From: Alphaproteobacteria bacterium
GTDB taxonomy: Bacteria > Pseudomonadota > Alphaproteobacteria > UBA9219
Assembly (NCBI GenBank): GCA_028690155.1
Contig: JAQVBU010000016.1
Location: forward strand, 1 to 46,662
Reading direction: 5' to 3'
Length of the DNA stretch: 46,662 nt
Part shown: piece after piece, positions 16,480-26,155 of the stretch
Layout of the letters: every line of letters begins with the position of its first letter
How positions within the stretch are numbered: position 1 is the first letter of the stretch
Notes under the pieces: model-generated
The model's input: only the letters and a program-made list of their open reading frames with translations
What the model was told of the DNA's origin: nothing
Databases searched by the model: none
Position numbers and translations under genes: made by a program

Positions 16480-17826
16480 ATGACTGTTCGCGTCCGCATC
16501 GCTCCATCGCCTACCGGGTTGCTTCATATCGGCAACATCCGCGCCGCCTTGTTTAATTACCTGTTCGCCCGCAAAAACGCCGGAACCTTCATGCTTCGGC
16601 TTGACGATACGGATCGCGAACGTTCGACGGAAGTCTTTGCCGAAGCGGTCAAACGCGACCTTTCTTGGCTGGGACTTCGGTGGGATTCTTTCGCACGGCA
16701 ATCCGATCGTCGGGCCCGTTACGACGAAGCCTTAGAACGGCTGAAAAAAGTGGGACGCGTCTACCCTTGCTATGAAACGCAAGCCGAGCTTGACCTGAAG
16801 CGCAAGACCCAGCTCGGCCGAGGCTTGCCCCCCATTTACGATCGCGCGGCGTTGGCCCTTTCGGATTCGGACCGCGCCGCTCTGGAAGCAAAAGGAGCCA
16901 AGCCTCATTGGCGCTTTAAACTCGATCCCACGGACGTTTCTTGGGGCGATGCCATTCAGGGACACAAAACCCTTCCGACGACGGCTCTTTCAGACCCCGT
17001 GCTCGTTCGCGAGGACGGCGTGCCCCTTTACACGTTCTGCTCGGTCGTCGACGATATTGACGACGGCATGACCCACATCGTGCGCGGCGAAGACCATGTC
17101 ACCAACACGGCCGTTCAAATTCAAATCTGGCAGGCGTTGACACCGGATCCGCCCCCCGTTTTCGCCCATTTTCCCTTGATCGTCAGCGCCAGCGGACTGG
17201 AAATGAGTAAACGCCTAGGCTCGCTTTCAATCGCCAGTATGCGCGACGACATGAAAATCGAACCGATGGCGATCAACGCTCTTTTGGCCAAACTGGGAAC
17301 CTCGGATCCTGTTGTGCCAAAACTTTCTCTGGACGAATTGGTTGACGAATTCGATTTGGCTAAAATTTCACACGCCACCCCCAAATTCGACCTCGAAGAC
17401 CTTAAGACGATCAACGCAAAAATCCTTCATATCACACCGCTCGCCTCGGTGCGCGAAGAGCTGAAGGCGCTCGGTCTTCCCGTCGTCGATGAAGCCTTCT
17501 GGAACGCCGTCCGCCCCAACCTCACCACGCTGGCCGATATCTCTTTCTGGGCCCGTATCGTCTACGGTTCGATTGAGCCGTCTGGGAACGATGAATCGTT
17601 CCTTCGAGACGCGGCCGACCTTCTTCCTCCCATGCCGTGGAACGAGCAAACGTGGTCCACATGGACGGCGGTCCTAAAAAACAAAACCGGCCGCAAAGGA
17701 AAAGATCTTTATATGCCCTTGCGTAGCGTCCTGACAGGGCAAACGCACGGCCCAGAAATGCGCTTTTTGCTTCCGCTTATCGGCGAAGAAAAAGTCCGCA
17801 AGCGTTTGTCCGGACAGACCGCCTAA
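16480..17826 (+). CDS. gltX: Glutamate--tRNA ligase
   Basis: 448 residues from ATG 16480; the upstream in-frame extension to 16348 lacks homology. Class I features: 'RIAPSPTGLLHIGNIRAALF' (HIGH-like HIGN), 'FMLRLDDTDRERST', 'LYTFCSVVDDIDDGMTHIVR', and the KMSKS-like loop 'GLEMSKRLGSLSI', where the first Lys is Glu but the catalytic Lys is kept. It charges tRNA-Glu, and alphaproteobacteria often carry two gltX genes, one charging tRNA-Gln for the amidotransferase route. Which this is cannot be told here. No Shine-Dalgarno is obvious before the ATG. Confidence 0.93.
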   Translation: MTVRVRIAPSPTGLLHIGNIRAALFNYLFARKNAGTFMLRLDDTDRERSTEVFAEAVKRDLSWLGLRWDSFARQSDRRARYDEALERLKKVGRVYPCYETQAELDLKRKTQLGRGLPPIYDRAALALSDSDRAALEAKGAKPHWRFKLDPTDVSWGDAIQGHKTLPTTALSDPVLVREDGVPLYTFCSVVDDIDDGMTHIVRGEDHVTNTAVQIQIWQALTPDPPPVFAHFPLIVSASGLEMSKRLGSLSIASMRDDMKIEPMAINALLAKLGTSDPVVPKLSLDELVDEFDLAKISHATPKFDLEDLKTINAKILHITPLASVREELKALGLPVVDEAFWNAVRPNLTTLADISFWARIVYGSIEPSGNDESFLRDAADLLPPMPWNEQTWSTWTAVLKNKTGRKGKDLYMPLRSVLTGQTHGPEMRFLLPLIGEEKVRKRLSGQTA

Positions 17827-17838
17827 ACGAATTAGGCA

Positions 17839-17886
17839 ATAAACGCCGAAGCGTTTGCAACAAGCGCCCGAGAAAAGGCGTTTTAT
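17839..17886. terminator. Possible shared terminator of gltX and mfd
   Basis: 'ataaacgcc' (17839-17847) pairs with 'ggcgttttat' (17877-17886) with one bulge across a 29-base loop, leaving T- or A-rich edges, between convergent genes. The right arm overlaps the mfd stop codon. Confidence 0.35.
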
Positions 17887-20800
17887 TCCGCCATAACGGC
17901 AAGATCGCCCAGAAGCTTCTTTACGCCATCAATCCGTTGCGCCGGATCGGCCCATGCACGGACCACCACAAGCTTCTGATCCGGACGCACTTTGACGGTT
18001 GCAGCATTCTTGGCGATCCAGGCCATCAACCGATCAGGCCGGGCAAAGATATCCTTGTGGAAGGCAAGAATGGCGCCCTTGTCGGCTGCGTCAATTTTAG
18101 CCACCCCGGCTCGGCGGCAGATTTGCTTGATCGCAATCGTCTGCATAAGATTGTCAACTTCGGGCGGCAAGGGGCCAAAACGATCAATCATCTCAACGGC
18201 CAGCGCTTCACGTTCGGCGTCGTCGATAACCTCGGCCATCCGGCGGTAAAGGCCCAGACGCACATTGAGATCGACGACATACGATTCCGGGATCAAAACC
18301 GACAGCCCCAAGTTGATCTGTGGCGTCCAACGATCCGGCGTTTCCTCTGAGCTTTTTCCGCCGGCGCGAGCCGCGGCGACGGCATCCTCAAGCATCTGTT
18401 GATAAAGCTCGACACCGACCTCGCGGATGTGGCCCGATTGCTCCTCACCCAAAAGATTCCCGGCACCGCGAATGTCCATGTCATGGCTAGCAAGTTGGAA
18501 TCCCGCGCCCAATTGTTCCAGCGTTTGAATAACCTCGAGGCGTTGTTGCGCAGTCTTTGAAAGAACTTTTGACGGATCGTAGGTCAGATAGGCATAGCCG
18601 CGCACCTTGCCTCGCCCGACACGGCCTCGAAGCTGGTAAAGCCCCGCAAGGCCAAAACGATCCGCGCGATGCAGGATGATGGTGTTCGCATTGGGAATAT
18701 CGAGACCCGACTCCACAATATTCGTCGATAATAAAATATCGAACCGACGCGCATCGAAAGCCGTCATAATGTCTTCAAGTCGCCCCGCCCCCATGCCTCC
18801 ATGAGCGATGACGACCTTAACTTCCGGAACAAGCTCGCGCAAGGCCTCGGCTACGCCGGCCAAATCTTCGACATGCGGACAAACATAAAAGCACTGTCCG
18901 CCGCGATAGTGTTCACGCATAATCGCTTCACGGATCACCAAGGGATCGTAAGGAAGCACGAATGTTCGAACGGCCAGCCTGTCCAGAGGCGGCGTCGCGA
19001 TAAGACTCAGTTCGCGCACGCCGCTTAACGCCAACTGTAACGTACGGGGAATAGGCGTCGCCGTGAGAGTCAAAACATGGACGTCGGCGCGAAGCGTTTT
19101 TAGGCGCTCTTTCTGTTTAACGCCAAAGTGTTGCTCTTCGTCAATAATCATCAACCCTAGCGATCGGAAACCTATGTCCTTGCTTAACAAGGCATGCGTT
19201 CCAATGACAATGTCAACACGGCCTTCCCTTATCTCTTCTTTGATGTGTTTGGCTTCGGACGCTGGGACCATCCGCGACAATTGAGCAATCCTGACCGGAA
19301 AATTCCGGAACCGATTGATAAAATTATTGGTGTGCTGCCGCGCAAGAAGCGTTGTCGGCACCACAACAGCCACTTGCAACCCGGCCTGCACAACCGCAAA
19401 AGCGGCACGCAAAGCAACTTCGGTCTTCCCGAACCCCACATCGCCGCAAACAAGCCGGTCCATGGGCCTGCCGCTGGCAAGGTCTTCCAGCACCTCGTTG
19501 ATCGCACGATCTTGATCCTCGGTTTCGGCATACGGGAAACGCGCGGCAAATTCTTGATACGCGCCGCGGGGAAGATCGATCGATTCGGCTTTTTTCAAGA
19601 CACGCTCGGCCGCCACGCGGATCAAGGCATCGGCCATATCCTTGAGCTTCTTCTTGACGCGGGCCTTGCGCTGTTGCCAGCCTGTCCCGCCCAAACGATC
19701 CAGCACCGCGCCCGTATCGGCACCGCCGTAACGCGTCAAAATGTCGAGGTTTTCGACCGGCACGAACAACTTGTCGCCCCCGTCGTAAATCAGCTTCACA
19801 CAATCGTGGGAAAGACCCAAAACGGTAATGTTTTCGAGCCCCTCGTAACGACCGATACCATGCTCGGCATGAACGACGAAATCGCCCGGGTTGAGCGTCC
19901 CCAATTCGAGCTGAAACGTCTTGGCCGAACGACGGCGGCGCGGCATGCGCACCAAACGGTCGCCTAAAATATCCTGCTCGGTCAACATAGCCAGATCCGG
20001 CGACACGAACCCGTGCTCAAGACCAAGAACAACCATGCCGACAAGCTTTGTGTCCATTTTTTTCAAGGCTTCGAACGAGGCTATGTTCTCGTCGACAGAG
20101 AGCCCGTGCGTCCTCAAAACCCCGGCCAACCGATCGGCCGATCCGCGGCTGTAACAGGCTATGGCCACGCGTCGGTTCTTTTTGTGTTGCTCGGCCACAT
20201 AAGCGCGCACGTCATCGTAAAGGGTTTTGTCTTTCCTGGCTTGGACGCGGGCGGCGGCAAAATCCTGTCCACGACGTCCCTGTCCGTCCAACGTGTCGCT
20301 TTGGCTTTCGTCCAGTGGCGCGAAGGGCGAAAAAACAGCAACAGATCGCCCGGACAAGGCTTGTTTTAAGGTTTCGTCGGTCAGATAAAGGCTTTGGACA
20401 GGAGCCGGTTTATAATAAAAACCTTCCGTTTCCTTTTTCTTAGAGCGTTTACTGGCTTGATAGAGCGAAAGCCGCGCCTGATAGAAATCTTCAACTTGCT
20501 GAAACCGCGCGCCCATGGATTCGAATGATTGATGATCAAAGACAACGGACGCTTCGGGCAGATAGTCCAACAGGCTGAAAAGACGGGGATAGAAAAGGCC
20601 GAGCCAATGTTCGACCCCCGCAAAACGCTTGCCTTGCGTAACAGCCTCATACAAAGGATCGTTATCGGTCACAGCGCCGAAAAGGGCACGATAAGACGAC
20701 CGAAAATGAGCGATTGAGCTTTCCGTTAAAACGGCCTCTGTGCTTGGGCCAAGGTGGAAGCGTTCGATGCGATCCGTTGTCGTCTGGGAAAGAGGATCGA

Positions 20801-21416
20801 AAACCCGGATGCTGTCGATGGCATCGCCAAAAAAATCAAGGCGAAGGGGTCTATCATCTCCTGGGGGAAAAAGATCAATGATCCCTCCACGCACCGCGAA
20901 CTCCCCGGCTTCGCGCACGGTCCCGGCATCGACATAACCGTTCTGGGCTAAAAAATGGCGAAGATCGTTCACCGAAAGCGTTTCACCCACAGCCGCATCA
21001 AGGCTTGCTTGCGTCAACACATCCGGAGGCAAGGTCTTTTGTGTCAATGCCTGTATCGTTGTCAGTACGACACAAGGCTTCTGAAACGGCTTCCTCAATC
21101 GGCTCAGCGCCGCAATCCGAAGCCCGACCACATCCGTATGCGGCGACACACGATCATAGGGCAAGCAATCCCACGCCGGAAAGGACACCGTTTCGCACTC
21201 CGGCCCAAAAAAGGCCAGAGCATCCGCCATCGTCGCCGCGCGTATATCGTCTTGGGCGACATAAAGGATCGGCTTGCCCGCAGAACGCCCGGCCGCTTCG
21301 ATAAGAAGTCGCGCATCATGCCCTTCGGGCGCACCGGCTAACGTTGCGCGCTTACGGCGGTCTATGGTCCAATCCTTCGTAAACATGTTTAAAAACTCAA
21401 AAGGCGCCGGGGACAT
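17883..21416 (-). CDS. mfd: Transcription-repair coupling factor
   Basis: About 1177 residues from ATG 21416 (an upstream TTG at 21434 is in frame but less likely), the usual family length. The N-terminus has the UvrB-like part ('GKPILYVAQDDIRAATMADA', 'FPAWDCLPYDRVSPHTDVVG'). The middle has the RNA-polymerase-interacting 'GDFVVHAEHGIGRYEGLENI'. The translocase motor follows with 'DRLVCGDVGFGKTEVALRAA', 'IIDEEQHFGVKQKERLK' and 'TATPIPRTLQLALSGVRELS'. The C-terminal TRCF domain ends the protein. Mfd pushes stalled polymerase off lesions and recruits UvrA. Convergent with gltX, divergent from dnaB. Confidence 0.96.
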   Translation of the reverse strand: MSPAPFEFLNMFTKDWTIDRRKRATLAGAPEGHDARLLIEAAGRSAGKPILYVAQDDIRAATMADALAFFGPECETVSFPAWDCLPYDRVSPHTDVVGLRIAALSRLRKPFQKPCVVLTTIQALTQKTLPPDVLTQASLDAAVGETLSVNDLRHFLAQNGYVDAGTVREAGEFAVRGGIIDLFPPGDDRPLRLDFFGDAIDSIRVFDPLSQTTTDRIERFHLGPSTEAVLTESSIAHFRSSYRALFGAVTDNDPLYEAVTQGKRFAGVEHWLGLFYPRLFSLLDYLPEASVVFDHQSFESMGARFQQVEDFYQARLSLYQASKRSKKKETEGFYYKPAPVQSLYLTDETLKQALSGRSVAVFSPFAPLDESQSDTLDGQGRRGQDFAAARVQARKDKTLYDDVRAYVAEQHKKNRRVAIACYSRGSADRLAGVLRTHGLSVDENIASFEALKKMDTKLVGMVVLGLEHGFVSPDLAMLTEQDILGDRLVRMPRRRRSAKTFQLELGTLNPGDFVVHAEHGIGRYEGLENITVLGLSHDCVKLIYDGGDKLFVPVENLDILTRYGGADTGAVLDRLGGTGWQQRKARVKKKLKDMADALIRVAAERVLKKAESIDLPRGAYQEFAARFPYAETEDQDRAINEVLEDLASGRPMDRLVCGDVGFGKTEVALRAAFAVVQAGLQVAVVVPTTLLARQHTNNFINRFRNFPVRIAQLSRMVPASEAKHIKEEIREGRVDIVIGTHALLSKDIGFRSLGLMIIDEEQHFGVKQKERLKTLRADVHVLTLTATPIPRTLQLALSGVRELSLIATPPLDRLAVRTFVLPYDPLVIREAIMREHYRGGQCFYVCPHVEDLAGVAEALRELVPEVKVVIAHGGMGAGRLEDIMTAFDARRFDILLSTNIVESGLDIPNANTIILHRADRFGLAGLYQLRGRVGRGKVRGYAYLTYDPSKVLSKTAQQRLEVIQTLEQLGAGFQLASHDMDIRGAGNLLGEEQSGHIREVGVELYQQMLEDAVAAARAGGKSSEETPDRWTPQINLGLSVLIPESYVVDLNVRLGLYRRMAEVIDDAEREALAVEMIDRFGPLPPEVDNLMQTIAIKQICRRAGVAKIDAADKGAILAFHKDIFARPDRLMAWIAKNAATVKVRPDQKLVVVRAWADPAQRIDGVKKLLGDLAVMAE

Positions 21417-21497
21417 TATGATTTTTGACCCCAAAAGGCCATCGAAAATACCTGCGGCACAGAGCCTTTTCGAAGAGGCCGCCCGTTTTTTTCCCCA

Positions 21498-21506
21498 TTA
21501 TCCACA
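21498..21506 (+). promoter_or_regulatory. Perfect DnaA box upstream of dnaB
   Basis: 'TTATCCACA' is identical to the consensus DnaA-binding site. It lies 54 bases before the dnaB ATG in the mfd-dnaB divergent region, just upstream of a -10-like 'TATTAC' (21520-21525), so bound DnaA would sit over the likely -35 of dnaB. Confidence 0.6.
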
Positions 21507-21559
21507 GACAGTAACAAAATATTACGTCTTCCGATCCGCAATCTGATACCATCCCGGCC

Positions 21560-23068
21560 ATGTCAAGTCCCGCTCAAAATCTTCCTGCTCTGCGCGCCGT
21601 GTCGTCCCAAGACCCCACAGGCGCCGTTCGTACGCCTCCCCACAACATTGAAGCCGAACAGGCTTTGTTGGGCGCGCTTCTCGTCAACAACGTCATTTAT
21701 GAAAAAGTCGGCGAAATTCTTGAACCCGACCACTTCTATGATCCGGTCCACGGTCGCATCTTCGGCGCCATCGCCACCCTCATCAACCGAGGGCAAATCG
21801 CCGACCCGAAAACGCTTCGCGGCGTTTTTGACAACGATCCGGCGCTTACAGCCGTAGGCGGCGCAAACTATCTTGTCGATCTGGCCGCCAACGTCGTCAC
21901 CATTTTTAATGTCGAGGATTATGCCCAGCTGATCCACGATCTTCATTTGCGGCGCGAACTTATCGCGCTCGGCACGGATGTCGTCAACGACGCCTTCCAG
22001 CAAGATTTGGACAAACCGGCCACCTCGCAGATTGAAACGGCCGAGGCCAAGCTGTTCGAGCTTGCCCGCACAGGGGAATCGGATCGGGGCTTTGTCAAAC
22101 TCGATAAAGCGCTAACCGTTTCCATCAAGCTCGCCGAAGAAGCCCATAAACGTGATAATCACATCACGGGCGTCACGACCGGTTTTGCCGACATGGATCG
22201 CAAAATGGGCGGACTTCAATCATCGGATCTGATTATTCTCGCAGGTCGCCCTTCTATGGGAAAAACCGCACTTGCGACCAACATCGCCTTCAACGCCGCC
22301 CACGCCTATTTGAAGAGCAATGGCCAAGAAGGCGCGGGCGTTGCGTTCTTCTCCTTGGAAATGTCCAGCGAACAGTTGGCCACACGTCTTTTAGGCGATT
22401 TTTCCAGCGTGCCCTCGGACAAAATCCGCCGCGGCGAAGTCAAAACCGAGGATTTCACGAAATTCGTCGAAGCCTCGCAAGTTCTTTCACGTGTTCCTCT
22501 TTATATCGATGATACGCCCGGCCTGTCGGTTGCCGCTCTGCGTACGCGCGCCCGGCGTTTGAAACGAACGGTCCCGTCTCTTGGCATAATCGTCATCGAC
22601 TATTTACAGCTTCTTCGAGGCACGGGAACGCGTCGCGAAGAAAACCGTGTTCAGGAAGTTTCCGAAATCACCCGCGGCCTGAAAATCCTCGCCAAAGAGC
22701 TGAACATTCCCGTTCTCGCCTTGTCCCAGCTTTCGCGCGCAGTGGAAATGCGCGAAGACAAGACGCCGCTTCTGGCCGATTTGCGCGAATCCGGTTCTAT
22801 CGAGCAAGATGCCGACGTCGTCATGTTCGTCTACCGTGAGGAATACTATCACGCCCGCAGCGAACCGACACGACGCGCCGAAGAAGACGAAAGCAAGTTT
22901 AACGACCGCTACAGCCGGTGGATGCAACGTGGCGAAGAGGTCACCAACATCGCCGACGTTATTATCGCCAAGCAGCGCCACGGCCCCATCGGAACGATCA
23001 AGCTGCACTTCGACGGCCAGTTCACCCGCTTCTCGAATCTGGAACGCAATCTCGACGCTAATCTTTGA
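21560..23068 (+). CDS. dnaB: Replicative DNA helicase DnaB
   Basis: 502 residues. N-terminal primase-binding domain begins 'PPHNIEAEQALLGALLVNN' and 'FYDPVHGRIFGAIATLINRG'. The RecA-like motor has Walker A 'LAGRPSMGKTALATNIAF', 'FSLEMSSEQLATRLL', Walker B 'LGIIVIDYLQLL', and 'ELNIPVLALSQLSRAVEMR' with 'LLADLRESGSIEQDADVVMF'. No intein. It unwinds DNA at the fork as a hexamer. A DnaA box lies upstream and the HAD gene follows after seven bases. Confidence 0.96.
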   Translation: MSSPAQNLPALRAVSSQDPTGAVRTPPHNIEAEQALLGALLVNNVIYEKVGEILEPDHFYDPVHGRIFGAIATLINRGQIADPKTLRGVFDNDPALTAVGGANYLVDLAANVVTIFNVEDYAQLIHDLHLRRELIALGTDVVNDAFQQDLDKPATSQIETAEAKLFELARTGESDRGFVKLDKALTVSIKLAEEAHKRDNHITGVTTGFADMDRKMGGLQSSDLIILAGRPSMGKTALATNIAFNAAHAYLKSNGQEGAGVAFFSLEMSSEQLATRLLGDFSSVPSDKIRRGEVKTEDFTKFVEASQVLSRVPLYIDDTPGLSVAALRTRARRLKRTVPSLGIIVIDYLQLLRGTGTRREENRVQEVSEITRGLKILAKELNIPVLALSQLSRAVEMREDKTPLLADLRESGSIEQDADVVMFVYREEYYHARSEPTRRAEEDESKFNDRYSRWMQRGEEVTNIADVIIAKQRHGPIGTIKLHFDGQFTRFSNLERNLDANL

Positions 23069-23075
23069 TCGCGAG

Positions 23076-23807
23076 ATGAAAAAAGCACAAAACGTCCTCT
23101 TTGACCTTGACGGTACGATCAGCGATCCGAAGGAAGGCATCACAAAAAGCATCGCCTTCGCGTTGGAGAAGATGGGGTACACACCGCCGCCGCTTGAAGA
23201 ATTGACCGTCTATATCGGTCCGCCTCTGTGGCAAACGTTCAACGCGCTGATGAACGCCCCTGACGAAAAATCCGTCGAACAAGCCGTACGGTACTATCGC
23301 CAACGTTACAGCGACGAAGGCCGCGGCATGGTCGAAAATATCCTTTATCCCGCCATACCTGAAACGCTCAAGGCTCTGAAAGGACTCGGCAAAAGGATTT
23401 TCATAACGACATCCAAAGCCGAACCCATTGCCAATCAAATTATAAACCACTTCGGTCTCTCCGATATTTTCGATGCCGTTTATGGCGCAGAGGCCAACGG
23501 CACGCGCAGTGATAAGACGGACCTGATTTCTTACATCCTTGAGCGCGAAAGCATCGCGCCGAAAGACGCCGTTATGATCGGAGACAGGAAGCACGACATT
23601 GTTGGAGCGCTCGACAACGGAGTCCCCGCCGTGGGCGTGCTCTGGGGTTATGGCTCGGCAGAAGAATTACGCAACGCCGGAGCCACGACATTGTGTAAAA
23701 AACCGGAAGACCTGCTCAACATCTTGTCCGAGGGTAACGCGCCCACACAGCCTTACGGCCAAGAGGCCCTTCGACGATCCGCTCAGCGCTCTTTTTCGAC
23801 AGAATAA
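23076..23807 (+). CDS. HAD-family phosphatase (phosphoglycolate phosphatase-like)
   Basis: 243 residues from ATG 23076, where homology to the family begins; the longer frame to 22809 overlaps dnaB and is not expected. HAD motif I 'VLFDLDGTISDPKEGI', cap with 'YIGPPLWQTFNALM', motif II 'KRIFITTSKAEPIANQII', motif III Lys in 'SDKTDLISYIL', motif IV 'VMIGDRKHDIVGALDNG'. The 'YIGPPL' cap type is shared with phosphoglycolate phosphatase, PpaX and small nucleotidases, so the substrate is open. Likely cotranscribed with dnaB; its 3' end overlaps the convergent DsbC-like gene by 25 bases. Confidence 0.85.
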   Translation: MKKAQNVLFDLDGTISDPKEGITKSIAFALEKMGYTPPPLEELTVYIGPPLWQTFNALMNAPDEKSVEQAVRYYRQRYSDEGRGMVENILYPAIPETLKALKGLGKRIFITTSKAEPIANQIINHFGLSDIFDAVYGAEANGTRSDKTDLISYILERESIAPKDAVMIGDRKHDIVGALDNGVPAVGVLWGYGSAEELRNAGATTLCKKPEDLLNILSEGNAPTQPYGQEALRRSAQRSFSTE

Positions 23808-24343
23808 AGTTTAATAAGCGCCTCCAAACGTTCTTTGTTGATGGTGTCAACGATGAAGCGGGGGCCTTCCACAATGGTTCCATCCGAAAAAATGAGGGCG
23901 GGATAGCGAATTCCGAGACTGGCGGCAAACTTATAAATCCCGTCGATGGGCGTTTCGCAGCTTCCGTCGTTATCCGGTAACGTGTTGGTATCGAAAAAAG
24001 CTTTCCATGCGGCCTCACGATTTTCGGCGCACCAAAGCTTCTTGGCCTTTTCTTCCGAAAGCGGGTGAATGTTCGGGATCGGCAAAAGAAACGTATAAAC
24101 GGTCAAATCGTCGATCGTTTCGAGAAGCTTTTCGACTTTTACGCAAAAAGGGCAATCCGGATCGGAAAAGAAATAAAGAACGTGAGTCCCTTTGCCATGA
24201 ACGCGTTTAAACGCGTACGACAAAGGAATGCGGGCGGGATCAACCAAGGTATGGGCCGTAGAGGGCGCCTCAACAAAGCTCAAGGCCTGCGCTGAGGAGA
24301 CCGGTAGAAGAAAAACAAAAAGAAGAAAAAGACAAAACCTCAT
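23783..24343 (-). CDS. DsbC/DsbG-like periplasmic thioredoxin-fold protein
   Basis: 186 residues from ATG 24343 ('GAGG' seven bases upstream). Signal peptide 'MRFCLFLLFVFLLPVSSAQA'. Thioredoxin fold with active site 'YFFSDPDCPFCVKVEKLL' (CPFC), 'PIPNIHPLSEEKAKKLWC', and cis-Pro region 'IRYPALIFSDGTIVEG'. It lacks the long N-terminal dimerisation domain of true DsbC, so it may be an oxidoreductase with narrower duty. It acts in the periplasm on disulfides. Overlaps the 3' end of the HAD gene. Confidence 0.82.
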   Translation of the reverse strand: MRFCLFLLFVFLLPVSSAQALSFVEAPSTAHTLVDPARIPLSYAFKRVHGKGTHVLYFFSDPDCPFCVKVEKLLETIDDLTVYTFLLPIPNIHPLSEEKAKKLWCAENREAAWKAFFDTNTLPDNDGSCETPIDGIYKFAASLGIRYPALIFSDGTIVEGPRFIVDTINKERLEALIKLYSVEKER

Positions 24344-24423
24344 GGGAAAACCTCGCCTGAACAAGAGGAAGGGCGATAAAAGCATACGAACGTCTTGTCC
24401 CGTTGGAAATAAAAAGGGAAAAG

Positions 24424-24792
24424 CTATTTCTTCTTGCGCGAAAAAGCCTCTGCCAAACGGCGCATGGTCGATGCCTGACGTTCGGTCGATTTAGGAGGGG
24501 GAACGGCTTTTTTATGACGCCGATCCGACGACGTTGCAAACACGATTTCGTCGATAGCCCTTTTCGAAAGCCTTTCATCTTCGGCTTCCGACTTTTTCTT
24601 CCCGTCTTTTTGACGCAAGAAATGGTCGATGTGGCCTGCCGCAATAGCTTTAAGCTGAGGCTTCGTCATTTCCAATAAGAGGGCCGGGTCACGCACGGCC
24701 CATGCGATCAAAAGCTTCTGCGCATCATGCCGACTGTGTCCCGTTGCAATAAGAGCTTCCTCAATCTTCTGAGCCATAAGGCTTTTGGGCAT
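24424..24792 (-). CDS. Small hypothetical protein downstream of clpX
   Basis: 122 residues from ATG 24792 with 'GGGAG' seven to eight bases upstream; the longer frame to 25044 overlaps clpX and is not expected. Residues 1-60 are helical ('MAQKIEEALIATGHSRHDAQ', 'LLEMTKPQLKAIAAGHIDHF'). The rest is very basic and probably disordered ('RQKDGKKKSE', 'MRRLAEAFSRKKK'). No family recognised. It is 20 bases after clpX, so cotranscribed with clpP-clpX, and could be an adaptor or a nucleic-acid binder (inference). Confidence 0.7.
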   Translation of the reverse strand: MPKSLMAQKIEEALIATGHSRHDAQKLLIAWAVRDPALLLEMTKPQLKAIAAGHIDHFLRQKDGKKKSEAEDERLSKRAIDEIVFATSSDRRHKKAVPPPKSTERQASTMRRLAEAFSRKKK

Positions 24793-24811
24793 CAAGTATC
24801 TCCCTGTTGTA

Positions 24812-26086
24812 TCACGCTTTTGCCGAGGCCAAAGAAACGTCTTCCTTTTTATCCCCATGGACATAAATCGGCTTGGCCTTGCCTTCGACAACGTCCTTGG
24901 TAATGACGACTTTCTCGACATCGGTCGTTCCGGGAAGCTCGTACATAGAGTCAAGCAACGTGCTCTCCATAATCGATCGAAGCCCTCGAGCCCCGGTCTT
25001 GCGGGCAATCGCCTTGGCCGCAATGGATTTAAGCGCGCCCTCATCGACTTCCAGCTTAATGTCTTCCATCTCGAACAAGCGCGTAAACTGTTTAACCAGA
25101 GCGTTTTTCGGCGTCATCAAGATGTCGATCAAGGCCGCCTCGTCAAGATCCGTGAGCGTCGCGATCACCGGCAAACGACCGATAAATTCGGGAATGAGAC
25201 CGAATTTCAAAAGATCTTCCGGTTCCGTGCCTCGCAAAATATCGCCTGTCTTCCGGTCATCCGGCCCACGAACGTCTGCACCGAACCCAATGGAAGACCC
25301 GCGCCCACGTGCCGAAATAATCTTGTCCAGCCCGGCAAACGCACCACCGCAAATAAACAAGATGTTTGTCGTATCGACTTGCAAAAATTCCTGTTGAGGG
25401 TGCTTGCGCCCTCCCTGCGGCGGAACGGACGCCACCGTCCCTTCCATAAGCTTCAAAAGCGCCTGCTGAACGCCCTCGCCCGACACATCTCGTGTGATAG
25501 AAGGGTTGTCAGATTTCCGGCTGATTTTATCGATCTCGTCGATATAAACGATGCCGCGCTGGGCCCGTTCGACGTTGTAATCGGCCGCTTGCAATAACTT
25601 GAGGATGATGTTTTCGACGTCCTCGCCGACATAGCCCGCTTCGGTCAACGTCGTCGCGTCGGCCATGGTGAAGGGAACGTCGATGATCCGCGCCAGCGTC
25701 TGCGCCAGAAGAGTCTTGCCGCACCCCGTGGGCCCGACAAGAAGAATGTTCGATTTTGCCAGTTCGACATCCGAACTGCGCGCGCTGTGAGCCAACCGCT
25801 TATAATGGTTATGCACCGCCACGGACAACACACGCTTGGCATAATCTTGGCCGATCACATAGTCGTTTAGGATCGCCATAATGTCCTTTGGCGAAGGGAC
25901 TCCTTCCTTCGACTTGGACAAAGTGGTTTTGCTTTCCTCACGGATGATGTCCATGCACAGCTCGACGCACTCATCACAAATGAAAACGGTCGGCCCCGCA
26001 ATCAGTTTGCGCACCTCGTGCTGGCTCTTTCCGCAGAAGGAGCAATAAAGCGTGTTCTTAGAATCTGAATTCGTCGATTTTGTCAT
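24812..26086 (-). CDS. clpX: ATP-dependent Clp protease ATP-binding subunit ClpX
   Basis: 424 residues. N-terminal four-Cys zinc domain ('[17 protein letters not shown]', '[11 protein letters not shown]'). AAA+ core with Walker A '[20 protein letters not shown]', '[20 protein letters not shown]', Walker B '[11 protein letters not shown]', the pore loop, and '[15 protein letters not shown]' containing the IGF-type ClpP contact 'IGF' just before 'GADVRG'. It unfolds tagged substrates and feeds ClpP; in alphaproteobacteria ClpXP removes cell-cycle regulators. It lies 69 bases after clpP with an intervening hairpin. Confidence 0.97.
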   Translation of the reverse strand: MTKSTNSDSKNTLYCSFCGKSQHEVRKLIAGPTVFICDECVELCMDIIREESKTTLSKSKEGVPSPKDIMAILNDYVIGQDYAKRVLSVAVHNHYKRLAHSARSSDVELAKSNILLVGPTGCGKTLLAQTLARIIDVPFTMADATTLTEAGYVGEDVENIILKLLQAADYNVERAQRGIVYIDEIDKISRKSDNPSITRDVSGEGVQQALLKLMEGTVASVPPQGGRKHPQQEFLQVDTTNILFICGGAFAGLDKIISARGRGSSIGFGADVRGPDDRKTGDILRGTEPEDLLKFGLIPEFIGRLPVIATLTDLDEAALIDILMTPKNALVKQFTRLFEMEDIKLEVDEGALKSIAAKAIARKTGARGLRSIMESTLLDSMYELPGTTDVEKVVITKDVVEGKAKPIYVHGDKKEDVSLASAKA

Positions 26087-26106
26087 AGATCTCTCTTTAC
26101 CACAGC

Positions 26107-26132
26107 AAAGTCCCTCAAGGCATCCGGACTTT
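26107..26132 (-). other. Hairpin in the clpP-clpX spacer
   Basis: 'AAAGTCC' and 'GGACTTT' (7 bp, 12-base loop) lie between the clpP stop and the clpX start. There is no U-run after it, so it is more likely an mRNA processing or stability element than a terminator. Confidence 0.35.
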
Positions 26133-26155
26133 AGAAAAGATTTATTACTGTTATA

